From Camarhynchus parvulus (taxonomy: Eukaryota; Chordata; Aves; Passeriformes; Thraupidae): DNA of 64,000 nucleotides. The stretch lies in contig NC_044571.1 in assembly GCF_901933205.1 (NCBI RefSeq), positions 56,667,994-56,731,993 of the forward strand, in the 5' to 3' direction. The notes under the pieces were generated by a model that was not told the origin of the DNA, ran no database searches, and saw only the letters and a list, made by a program, of their open reading frames with translations. Shown in pieces: positions 38,581 to 50,330 of this stretch (positions within the stretch are counted from its first letter, which is position 1; each line of letters begins with the position of its first letter). The translations under genes were made by a program, and so were the position numbers.

Positions 38581-40256
38581 TAGGTGACATTTAATCACTA
38601 TAAAGTGGTTTTTCATTACCTGTTTAATGCTAAATAATATTCTTCATTTATTTAAATTATTACTAAGCATAAATAATCATGATAATGAAAAATACAAGAG
38701 GAATACAAGAATATGTATAACAAAAGTCCTTTGACCGGTGTTTCAGAAATCATAGTATTCTCCAATGATTAGAGCATGACTCTTAATGAGGTGAAGAGTA
38801 GGACATTCTTGCTGGTGTAGAACTAATAATTTGATATAAGTCTTCCTTGCATTCCAGGAGAGAAGGGGTTCCTGATTTCTTACTGTAATGTTTCCTTGAT
38901 AATTATAATTTCCTGAGGAATTCCCACTGATTCATGGAAAGGTCAAACTAGAAAATTCTCTTTCCCTGCAAAGGTCTAAAATACTACAGAGTCACATGGT
39001 AGACTTTGTCCTGAACAAAAGTAGTAAATAGGGAAGATTCATGGTTTCCAGCAAAAGAGGTTATAAATATCTGTAATTCTTTGCAAAATAATAAAAGCAT
39101 GGGTCCATTATAAATAACCAATTAGACATTACTTTAGACCTTCTTTCTCTTTTTCTTTAGTACTGTGTAGAGGGACACAGATCATGCCCTTCAAAATAGC
39201 CATAAATTTGATCTTACACTTTTTTCCCTTATATTTCACCTTAATACACAACTTATGTAGTTTGGTACTTTTGGCTGGCACAATTTCTTACAAAAAATAT
39301 ATAAAAGTGAGAAATCTTATGTGTCGCAAAACAGTATTTGAAAGAACACAATGAAGACCTGAATATCCAGTGAGAACACCTTACTGTGGAGGATTTATCA
39401 AGGTATCTCTTGATGACACATGTGATCAGGTACAGGAAGGATTATTATTGAACATTTGTCTGATCACTTTCTCCTCCTCTGGGATCTTTTATATGTGTCC
39501 CCTGCTTAGCTATGTTTTTCTTGGTTCCTCTTGATGCAGAGCTCTCCTCTTTTTCTTTTGGAAACTTATGAGACACAGATGGCAAAAAGAGCTCACAGAG
39601 CAGACATGGCTGGCAAGGGTTCAAAGCCAACATAAAACAATAAAAAAAGGGTTGAGGAAGCATTGCTTCATAGACTTAGAATTTCATCTTATATGGCTGG
39701 ATTTGAAAGGACTCGCCAAAAAATACAATTGTAGTGAAACCTGCTCATTTTCAGCAGAAATGGAAATACTGCAATAAAAGTTTCTGATTTTTAGTTCAGA
39801 AATATATCTTGTTTTATAATCCTGGTCATTGTGGTCCTTTTAAATAGGCTTTTGGGGAAATAATTCCTTGGTTATTTTCAAAGAAGTTCAAGATTATATT
39901 TTTGGTCAAATACGGATTAGAGATAAACAAAGCTGAACTATTTGAATATTATCCACATACACACCATTTACTTTTTTTATTTGTTACAAAGAAAGAAGTA
40001 AGGACACTTTATATGGTTAAGGGAATTACAATAACATGCGAAATTACTATGGGATTAATAGATTTACTACATAACGAGTATGCGTCACAGAGAATATGAT
40101 TAGTCAATAGAATGTGATTACATTTCACATAACTCAGATAAAGAGTCACATACAGGATTAGATAAGCTTTGAGATCAAGAAAACAAGTTCTTGTTCTTTT
40201 AATCCAACAAGTATCTCAGAGTTAAAGTGACAATTGACTATTGAGGAAAACACACA
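38581..40256. other. AT-rich DNA without recognisable gene
   Basis: No coding or repeat feature was recognised. Confidence 0.55.
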
Positions 40257-40315
40257 GGGCCAAATTCATCCCAGGTGTGACTCTGCAGAAATCAGCATAA
40301 TCACTCCTGGAATTA
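40257..40315 (+). repeat. Relic of an old amniote palindromic repeat
   Basis: GGGCCAAATTCATCCCAGG followed by TGTGACTCTGCAGAAATCAG resembles one arm of the GGGCCAAATTCATCCCTGGT-type palindromic repeats that I recall from turtle and crocodilian genomes. The second arm is mostly lost. Tentative. Confidence 0.4.
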
Positions 40316-43300
40316 TTTTAATCTAAAATATCTTGTAAAGGATAAAAAGATGATGAAAAATATCAACAATACATGTAATTGTGAAGAGATATTTTATAAA
40401 GGAAGTCTCTTTGGGTCCATCACCTACATTCAGATATTACTTATTTTTCTTTTTGCTGCACAGAGCTCATGACAGAAAAAAATGTCAAAATTAAAAAAAA
40501 TGTCCTTTGCCAAATGAGATCAGAAGAGAGAATTACGAAAGTAACACGATAAACTTAGCCTGGTATGATATATAAATTGGGCTATTAATGTAAATGGTAC
40601 TTCATTAATTACTCCATTTTCATCACCACATCTCTGTCTGGGCAGTGCGAGGCTGGATTTTTCATGATAGTCAGTAGACTTCACCTGATATAATGACTTG
40701 TCTGAGTAGAACATAGTAGAATATAAATTAAATTGTCTTTTAAATTCTGGATTATCCATCTAAGACCAGTGTCAACTACCAAATCCTGAACATACCTGCG
40801 GACCTGTGGGTAAAAAAACATAATGCAGTCATATGCAATAGAAAACAAATATATGATTGCTGTATAAATGGTGCACATTTGGTCAGATTGCACTATAATT
40901 CTGATCCCTCAGATTCTATAACTGGAAAAGGTTGTGGGAGTAAAATACATATTTTGAAAACTAGCCTTTTTTGCAAAATATTGTTAATAAAATCATTATC
41001 CTTTGCCTGTCAGAGAGAAGACATCAGCAGTATGATTATGACAAAAGTGTAATGGATATCTTCTTTTCTTCAGTCTTCCAGTAATATTACTATTTTAGAA
41101 CATTTTTGGAAATTTCACCTGTAAGAATTTTAGTAACAGCATTGAGTAAAACTGAACATTTCTCACAAGTAAGATCATCAGAAAGAATATTTTTTTCCAT
41201 TTAAAACATCGCCCCCTGTACTGGGTTCTTTCTTGGACAGTGAAAGCAATGTTATGGGTATCGTTACCATATTTGATACAGCATCAATAAGTGAACCTAT
41301 CCATTTAGGGGTATGTACCTTTCCCCAAGGCAACCAGCATTGTAGAATGCCATAGTGAGAAGATTCAACATCTCTGCCTTTTAGTAGGAAAATGTTGCCC
41401 TTTATATGGTCAGGTTTTGAAGGTTTTTTTGGACTCTATTTCCTTCCTTCAGATTTAGTCTTAAATCCTGATTACCTGATCATTCATACTTTGCTCCTAT
41501 GCTTCCAAACTCACACAAAATTAGCATCTGTGACTATAATTTCATCACCCTTTATATGCCAAGGCTGTGAGATATGATTTAACCCTTGATAAATTTTTTA
41601 GTTAAAAGAATGAAAAATAGAAATAAGTAAGAACATTGACTGAAGTCAAACAATATTACATGTCCTGCCAGATTCCTGTCTAACAGGTTTTAACCAAAGA
41701 TTTACAATAGGAACACTAGGAGCTGTTGGCTACACACCATTTCTTTGTGAAATAGATGAAACCTTGGGGATTTACAGGCATTTTTGTAGGTACCTACAAT
41801 TTGTCTGAATAATTACGAAGATCTTACAAATCACAGTGAACCAAGTATAATACTTCTCTAAATCAAATTCTGTCATTATTGTCCTTGATTTACCTTTTCT
41901 ATTTCATTCCTTTCAGTGGTAGATGTAGGCAATGCAAAATGGACTGTGTAGTATTTGTTTTTCAGAAATAATAAATAACATGAAGCAGACTGTTGTATTT
42001 CCTTGGTATTTGGCTTTTTTTTTCCTTTGCTTTTTTTTGGGGGGTTATTTGTATTTTCTTTTAAAAGAAGAAAATTGTAGTCCTGAATTCAGATTTCAAT
42101 TCATATATCTTTGTTAATGAACTGAAATATAGCAGGTTTGTCCTGTCTATAATTTCCTCAGGAATTTTTTTACAATAAACTCTTTAAGAGGAAACATAAG
42201 ACAAGGCAGGTCTTTTCCATGAGGAAAATGAGTTCACTGGGAAAATGATAAGTGTATGTTCTGGGATCTTGTACATCATCCCCTTTCTTACATTCTTCTC
42301 TAAGCACTAAACAGGCATTCAGCAAGTAACAGACATATCTCATTGAAAAGATACTGGGCGAGGTGAATTTTTGGCCTGACCTAAACTGACTCCTTCTATT
42401 TTCCTTACATTTTGGGATGTCATAAATTTTAAATATGGCCACTATAACGATTTTTGGCCACCATAGCAATTTTCCTTTTTTTTATGTCTGGGTTGACAAA
42501 GTAGAAGATTGTAATACAGCGCAGGAAAATGGTGGCTACCTTTCCAGTATGGAAGGATAGTGTATGGGTGAAGAACCACAGAGCAGCTTGCTTGATTGTG
42601 AAACAAAGGCTTTAATTTCTTATAAATGATATAATCTTGGTCATTTTAAGAAGTTTTTCAACACTTTTAAGAATCTTACCACTGAATTTTGCCATGTGCC
42701 TTGTGCCTTGTCCTGACAGGATCTATCAGTGTGTCAGCAGTATTGAAGTCTGCTATTGTCTTGGAAGGCCAGCGTGTCTTGTTCTACAAATGAATGGATG
42801 AACACAGCCTCTCCCTCCTTCCTAAGGAAAGAACAATTTTCTGATTTATTTTTCTTTTCTCCAGAATAATTAAGAAATAACTTCACCTATGCTTCATAAA
42901 CTACCTATTGCATGTCTTCATGTCATTAACAGTTTGTGATGCTTGCTGGAGCACCCACATCACATTCTTACATTGTTTTGGAGGGAGGGAGTATAGCCGA
43001 TCTGAAGTAGTTTTTGGAAAATGAAAGCATTACAGCTGAAATTGTCCCTTCTGTGTTAGGTCTAGTTAGAAAATGTCACAGTTTTTTGCAATCTCTGTAA
43101 TCACTTGAGATTGGTTGATGTATTGGTGGAAATATTTTGGTGGATTCATATCTTAAATGGTCTGATTTTTTTCCTGGAAGTGTCAGTTTCTATACTGAGT
43201 GATGAGGAGGGTAGAGTAAGTACATTCTGTATCTACCGCACACAAACATTTTTGGTTTTCTAGGTGGATATTAGGAAGATGTTTGCACCTCAAATCTAGA

Positions 43301-43390
43301 GGGAAATGTCTACTGCATTCTAGTTAATATGATTATTCCAATGTAATAACTTGTTAACGAATAAGCATTAAAAAACTTCCACAACATTGG
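40316..43390. other. AT-rich DNA without recognisable gene
   Basis: Minus-strand frames at 40520-40759 and 40681-40893 overlap and lie next to a TTTTTTTACCCACAG acceptor-like site (minus strand, about 40804-40818), but neither resembles a known protein. A T8/T8G6 run lies at about 42016-42045. Confidence 0.5.
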
Positions 43391-43519
43391 TCAAGACCAG
43401 GTTGGATGGAGCTCTGAACAACCTGGTCTAGTAGAAGGTGCCCCTGGCCATGCCAGGTAGCTTGGAACTAGATGATCTTTAAGGTTCCTTCTATCTGAAA
43501 TAATTCTATGATTCTATGA
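43391..43519 (+). mobile_element. CR1 LINE 3' end, strongly 5'-truncated
   Basis: About 130 bases of CR1 3' UTR: GACCAGGTTGGATGGAGCTC, then ACAACCTGGTCTAGT and ACTAGATGATCTTTAAGG, ending in two head-to-tail octamers ATTCTATGATTCTATG (43503-43518). Complete at its 3' end and cut short at its 5' end, the standard outcome of target-primed reverse transcription. Confidence 0.93.
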
Positions 43520-46500
43520 CAGAAATAATGATCCTTCTTTGAATCTGTTCAAAACACTTGTACAAGAATAGATTTCTCCTTGTCTGGGCGAACTTCAATT
43601 CTTGAAATCTTAATTTAAATCTATTCTATTTGAACCCAATAATCAATACAAAAGATGTACATTACTCCTAAATCAGCTGTATTTTCCTGAAAATTAGGAT
43701 ATTCTGGGGCATCTATGGCAGGCATAAAAGCATATTTGAAATAGGAAAAAAGGGAGGAACACTTATTTCTTATACACTCATGCCAAATCATTGTTTGGAA
43801 TACCTTGTTGAAATATAGCTTTGATTATGTGTATATGTGTATCTTCTGGTTACACTTGTTATTCTTCTAATGCAAAGAAAATATGCCTCTGTCCCTATAC
43901 ATATTTTTTTTCAAATTTCATAAGGACTAGTCATCTTTAAACCTGAAATTTGATGGAGTTGTACTTACAAATAAATATTCCTTCTTCACACAGTTCCAAT
44001 TCAGACAGAAGATGGCAGCTCTCCCTTTTCAGTCTTTTAACCCTGGGTATTTTCTCGAGAAAGAAATCAGACTTCCTGGCTGTGTTTCTTGTTTACAAAT
44101 TGCTGTATACATTGACATTTCAGAATTTCTGTGTACTTCTGACTATCATACATCACACCATAAAATTAAAGACATTTATGTTCCACAGAATCCTGGGTGA
44201 GATCTAAATTGTTGTGCACTCTACTGGATGTTGTACAGTATTTCAAAAGATGCATCCTCTAAAAATTATCCTTCTGATTCCCTCACTGCTTTTCTACCTG
44301 TACTTCTGGTAATAATGATGGACTTTCTTGACTTTAGAGCAGCAATCCTGATTAAAATATAATTTAGACATTTTACTTTTACATTTTTATGTTCCGTAAC
44401 TAAAAGTACAGGGTGATCTAATATGCTTTGAAGGTGAACTCTATATTCTATAGATTAGACATCTTTTGGGAGATACCTTCTAAAATCCTGTTTAACAATG
44501 TTAAAAAATTAAATAACCAACAAGGAAGAATTTAAAAACAGATAAGGAAATATAAAATGACTTTGAAGCCAGAAGTACTGAATGCATAAGACAGATGAAA
44601 TCTTTGAAGATAAGCTGAAAGAAAATATGATTAACACTGATGAAGCAGAATAGTGCCAAGTATATGTCATTTCTGAGCCAAATACATTATACAAGGTGGA
44701 AATTAAACTTTCAAGAGTCATGCTAGCATTTTATTCTTATGCTTTATCAAGGTAAGTGAGAAAATTAAAAAAAAAAACCAAACCAAAACTGAGTATTGGT
44801 ATGTCTATTTTAAATTGGTAAGTCTATTTTAAATATGGTCGCGTCAACACTGATGAATGACATCTTCAGGTAAAGTGATTACAGGACTACATAACGACTC
44901 ATTTCTAAAGACTGTCAAATACTAATGTGAGACATCTTTTGTGGTTTCAAGCCTCAGAAATTTTAAAGCATATTTTTAACCTCCATTTTTTGGGCAACTT
45001 TTATAGAGATCTGCACTTTACATTTGTAGAGATATTTTATGTTTTGCACAATGCAAATCCTTTTCATTATACATTGCTAACTGAAGAATTCTCCACAGAG
45101 CCGTCCTTGATCTCACATCAAAATGATAAATCTGTTTTCTTGTCATTGTTCTTTGTTTCAAGAGTAACACATTTTCCTTCAGTCTGTATGGTATAACCTC
45201 TTAACAGAATCTTTACAGCTATTTCTGCTAAAGAATATTGTTCTTGCTTAGGATATAAGCTATCATAAAATAAAGATTTCACTCTTTCTGTTTATGTTCT
45301 GTCCAGCACATGATAAAAAAGGATCAGTGGTCTTATGCTGTAAATAGCAAAAATCAACAATGTAAATTGTGTAGATAAATTGTCAGTAAAGAAGTAATAT
45401 TATCAAACAGGTGCATTTCTCACTGACCTTTGAAACTTTATACAAAAGTAGCTGATCAGATCAACTTAGATTATGCATATGTATAATTAAAAATCAGACT
45501 ATTTTAAGTGCTGTATAAATGTTTCCCTCTCTCATGAGTTCACATCTCATACAATTAAAAAAGAGAAAACAGATCTAATGTTTAAACTTCTTGAAGTGCT
45601 TTAGGTCTTCTGAGTTTGCACATTTGAAATACTCACCCTAACTTTAATGGCAAGTGTTTGTTGTTGGCTGAATAAATACTCTATTAAAATATCCATAACT
45701 TATGCAACATTTATCTGTAATCACTTATTATAAATTAAGCTTGTATCTGGTAATAAAAGCAGCAATATTAGTCATGTGCTTGAAAAAATGTAAATTACAG
45801 CATTAACTAAAGAGCTAAGTCCTCCCCTAAGAAAAGAAAAAGCCAATGGCTGATAATGAAGCTTTTGAAAAGTTTCTAAGCCACTTTTACGTATCTAACT
45901 TAGGTGACATAAAGTGTAGAACAGACAGAATATGGAGGAAGAAATATCTCCCAAGAATCTGGAATTTCTTCTTTCAATTTCCTTTCCAGAATAATCTAAA
46001 TTTGATGGTCATTCAAAAATATTGCAAGATCTATTTGTTTTATTTTTTTTCCTGGGAAAAGGATGAAACTTTGTCCATTGCTAAGATGGATAAAAAGTGG
46101 AAACCTTCTTTGAACAATTCTTTTTTTTTTCCATTTGGTAAGATGAGGAAAACTGTTGTGTACATTTGAGCATTGCTATTGGTAAGCAGAATTACTATAT
46201 TCTGAACAGTAATGGTGTGTACTGTTATAAAAAGAGCATAATTTCCTGAAGATAATGAAATATAAAGACTACTTTGCTGCCTCTGGAAGTTTGTTCCACT
46301 GTCAAATATCTTCAGCAGAGACTGCTTTGTTGCCTAAATTCTGTCATTGATATTTTTCTGGAGAATTTTGATTGCTCAATTGTTTATTTTTCCTCTGCAA
46401 AATCTAAACTTACACTGGGGCAGAGACTGAAACCTAAGGGCCTCATTACCTAATATCTTACCAACTGTCTTACTAACTAGGTTGCAAGGACCACATCTAT

Positions 46501-49500
46501 CATCCTTGAGAACTGAAAATATTTATATTTTCCTCTTATTCTTTAATTAGAAAATATTTAAAGAATGTGAGCAATATTAACAAACATCCCTACATTCCTC
46601 AAATATAAACACCCTAAAGTATTTAAATATTCCTTGTTGAATGCCTTATGTTTTGGCCTGTAAGATATTTAAAGCAAGGTGATTTTCAGCTCAGTGCTTG
46701 GAGTTCTTGTTCCTCACTTAAAATCACTCAGTGCTCTTTGAAATACAAAGTGAGAGAATCAGTCTTTATGCAAGTAGCTAAGATGTTCACAAAAATTCTT
46801 GCCCCTTCTCTCTTGACTTTGCTTATCAGAATTGAACTGTGTCAAGAAGACATACTGAAAGCTTGTTTCAACCTTTACAAATATTCCATAGCTTGCTGGT
46901 TCTGACTCTGATCTTAGCGGTGGCTGTCAGGTCTTCAAAGGCTTCCTTAAGAAGAGTGGAAACTGAGTCTTTGTCTCCTATCACTTCTGTAAGTCTGTAG
47001 TAACAAAGATACTGTGTAAGGAACCAAAGACAGCTTAGCGAAAGTTTTTTGCTCAATTTCTCATTTATAGAACATACTCCATTCCCTATTTGAAATGACG
47101 AATGAACTTGTGTAAAAATATTATCTCATCACATAATTATGAACTGCACCAAAAAGTACAGTGTGAAGATAGATGAATGAAGATTCCAGCACTTCTTAAC
47201 TTCTGAGTGCCTGATTCTGCTGCTTGACCAGTGTGTTTCTTTGCTAGTTTTTTGCTATTGCATTGCAAATAGATTGCAAATACAAGGATAGATGGGGATA
47301 ATTGATTGCTGGGCCACATGCTGCTTCTCCAGGTACAGTATTAGATACACTGCATCTTACGGAGTTACAGCATGTCAAAAATTCCCCAGGTTTTAGGTAA
47401 ATCATATCTCTCAACTGAAATCCAGAGAGTTTTCATTTGTGATAACAAATATCAGACTCTGATGGGAAAAATTCCCAAGCATTACCTCCTATTGATCACT
47501 GTTGTGGTATTTTAAATCCCTAACAAAGCAAAGCTAATAAGGAACACTTATTTTTCTGGTTTCTTGTGAAAAAGGCTCTCTTGCTGCATCTTTTTATAGA
47601 TATATATCAGTAGGCCAGCGTGGTTTCCAAAGAGATTCTGAGGGTGTATCTCTGTATATTCAGCTGAATTGTGAACTATTAACCATAAAGACCATTTCCT
47701 CCCCGCACTTACTAAGGCAGTGTTATTAGGAATATGCCATAGTCCCTGAAAAATTAAACATTTCTTAATGTAGTAATTGCCTCAGTAACTGACATTGCTA
47801 AGATGAACACTTAATAGCTCATAACAAATCAAGTTAAAACCAACGATTTTGTTTGTTGCAAGATGCAAAGCATCACCAGCTTTTGAAAATCTCAGATAAA
47901 TCTTCAGGATCAGGAGTCTTGAAAGCACTTTCCAATTGAAGTGGTTTTTTATTTTATTATTACTTTTTTTTCCTTACTTTATTTCAATTTATTTTAGATT
48001 TTAACTAACAAAGCTTCCATAAGAGGTAAAGGCAAAACTGCCACTGCAGCTTAATGAGTATGAATCCAGAAAGAATTTTAGAAATCAGATTGATAGTGTG
48101 GACAGAAGACAGGAACAATCATAAGGACTTGAGACTTATGTTTACAGGCCTCTGACACTCCATCACTATAAAAAATGCAGATTATCCTTTTTATTTTATT
48201 CATAAAATAACAGCGATATAATAAATTATTATGTTTAACAAGTATTTAATTAACTTCTCTAAAAAGCTACAAGTCACATTTTGTTAAAAGTTCTTTCATA
48301 TTCTTAAATGCAATTATCTAAAAACTATCAATCATTTTTATTAGTTAATACTTGAAACTGCATGCATATCCAATATCATTATTAACGCCAATCCATTTAC
48401 TGCTTCATTTGAGTCTGGCTATGCACAATTATGTGTGACATTTTGAAAGGAAGCACAATTTTCATAATGATACAATCATTATATTTTTTTCTGAAGATCA
48501 ACAAAAGATTTATTCATTTTAATTCTATTGCTTGTCTGTCTGCTATATAACTTATAAGAATAAGAAAATCCAGAGAGTAATAGAAAATATGGCTGTTGCT
48601 GTCTAAGTAATTGCTGCTCATAAATTGTTTTTCCTTTCTGTACTTTTGCTACAGTACAAAATTAGGACAAAGTAAAACCACCTAAGGGAAGATATGAAAG
48701 AGAACTGCTTCTCAGAGGTGAGAAAGTTGATTTCATGAAGCCTAGAGTGAATAGACTGGGTTTTGCAAAGTATCTGTTGATCAAAGAACAATGCTCTTTG
48801 TTCCTTACAAAAAATCGTGTTGCAGAACAGAAGTTCATTAAAGAAATAGTTGCACAAGTATTTGGAACTTGGAGGAGGGTTTGATGGCTCGATCGCTTAC
48901 CCAGAACTTTGAGCAGAAGAAATTTTTTCCCTATTTAGCCTCAGATTCCATTTAGATGTTGAAAGGTCACTTAGGCCAGATTCAAAAACCCATTGTAATT
49001 CGGTTCCTAGTGTGCTGTAGAAGTCCTCACATGGCTTAGATCCATTAGGACATATAGACATAACAATAGTTGATATAAATGAGCGGATAGTCCAAATGTA
49101 TTTTCTGTGTAGTGCTGGTGAGATGTATGTGTCCTAAGGTGCTGTAGATCCTGCTAGATACATCCGACACACTTTATAATCCAAAATGCAGAGAAACAGA
49201 CATTACAGTTTCTATTCCACTACAGTAATTATTTATGACGTGGTGAAAAATAATCTCACTTATTCTCAGTTTGTCACTTCATCACTGCTCAATATATTGG
49301 ACATCTTTACTCCTCCTTATTAATGTGAGTGAACAGGACTGGAAAGGAACAAGAGCTGCTGAAAGGATTAAGCTGACATATGAGCATGAGGGTTAGACTT
49401 CTAGGAAGAAACTTATGAGTTAGAACTTTTATTAATCCTACACTCTCCTCAAGGTAAATAGAAAGCAAAATGGTTTCTTCTTTTGATTTGATTTTGAAAA

Positions 49501-49539
49501 TAGATCACATATACTTTGAAGATTGCTTTTAATGTTTTT
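43520..49539. other. AT-rich DNA; small duplication and weak exon-like stretch
   Basis: No gene was identified. A 19-bp unit is tandemly duplicated with one mismatch at 44795-44832. A minus-strand stretch at about 46877-47013 reads like protein (LTEVIGDKDSVSTLLKEAF) but matches nothing I recognise. The segment at about 48180-48490 is very AT-rich with many TAAT/ATTA cores. No transposable element was recognised. Confidence 0.5.
44795..44832. repeat. 19-bp tandem duplication
   Basis: ATTGGTATGTCTATTTTAA at 44795-44813 is followed directly by the same unit with one change (T to A) at 44814-44832. Confidence 0.95.
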
Positions 49540-50330
49540 CATAGAATCATGGAACGGTTTGGGTTGGAAGGTACCTTAAAGATCTCATAATATCAACCCC
49601 TCTGGCATGGGAAGGGAAGCAACTCACTGGATGAGGTTACTCAGGGCCTGATCCAACCTGGCCTTTAACACTCCCACACAGGGGGCATTTGCAGCTCCTC
49701 TGGGCAGCCTGTTCTAGCGCCTCACTACCCTCACAGTAATTAATTTCTCTCTACCATCTAATCTAAATTTCTCCTCTTTTAGTTTAAAACCATTACCCTT
49801 GTACTAACACTATCTGCCTACTCTTCATCATTTTTGTAAACTCCCTTTAAGCGCTGAAAGGCTGCAATGAGGTGTCCCCAAAGCCTTCTCTTTCTAGACT
49901 AGAACAACCCCAACTGACTCAGCCTGACTTTATAGGAGATATGCTCCAGCTATCTGATCATCTTTGTGGCTCTCCTCTGTACTCAAGCCAACAAGTCCTT
50001 GTCTTTCTTGTGCTGAGGACCCCGGAGCTGGATGCAGCACTCCAGGTGGGGTCTAACGGGGGCAGAACCACTTCTCTTGACCTGCTGGCCATGCTCTTTT
50101 AATGTAGCCCAGATGGTGGCTGAAAAGGCCAACCTTCTGGGTTCTGAGTTCATATTGTCAGCTCATGTCCAGCTTTTCATCCTCTAGAACCTCCAAGTCC
50201 TTCTCTGCAGGACTGGTTTCAGTGAATTCTTTCTTCTTCCGTGCTCATGCCCTGACTTAGGTGCAGAACTTTAAACTTGCCCTTCCTTTTCTGACCAATG
50301 TACTTGCAGAATCCTTTCTTCTTATTCTTT
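49540..50330 (-). mobile_element. CR1 LINE 3' half, inverted
   Basis: It starts with the complement of the CR1 3' end (CATAGAATCATGGAACGG, then TTTGGGTTGGAAGGTACC) and runs through the 3' UTR into the C-terminal part of ORF2. Landmarks: CTGGGCAGCCTGTTCTAG near 49698, GATGCAGCACTCCAGGTGGG near 50031, and CTCCAAGTCCTTCTCTGCAGG near 50190. From about 50295 the text (CCAATGTACTTGCAGAATCC) instead resembles the linker upstream of the RT domain, which suggests an internal deletion or a second fragment. Open frames here are remnants or chance. Confidence 0.88.
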
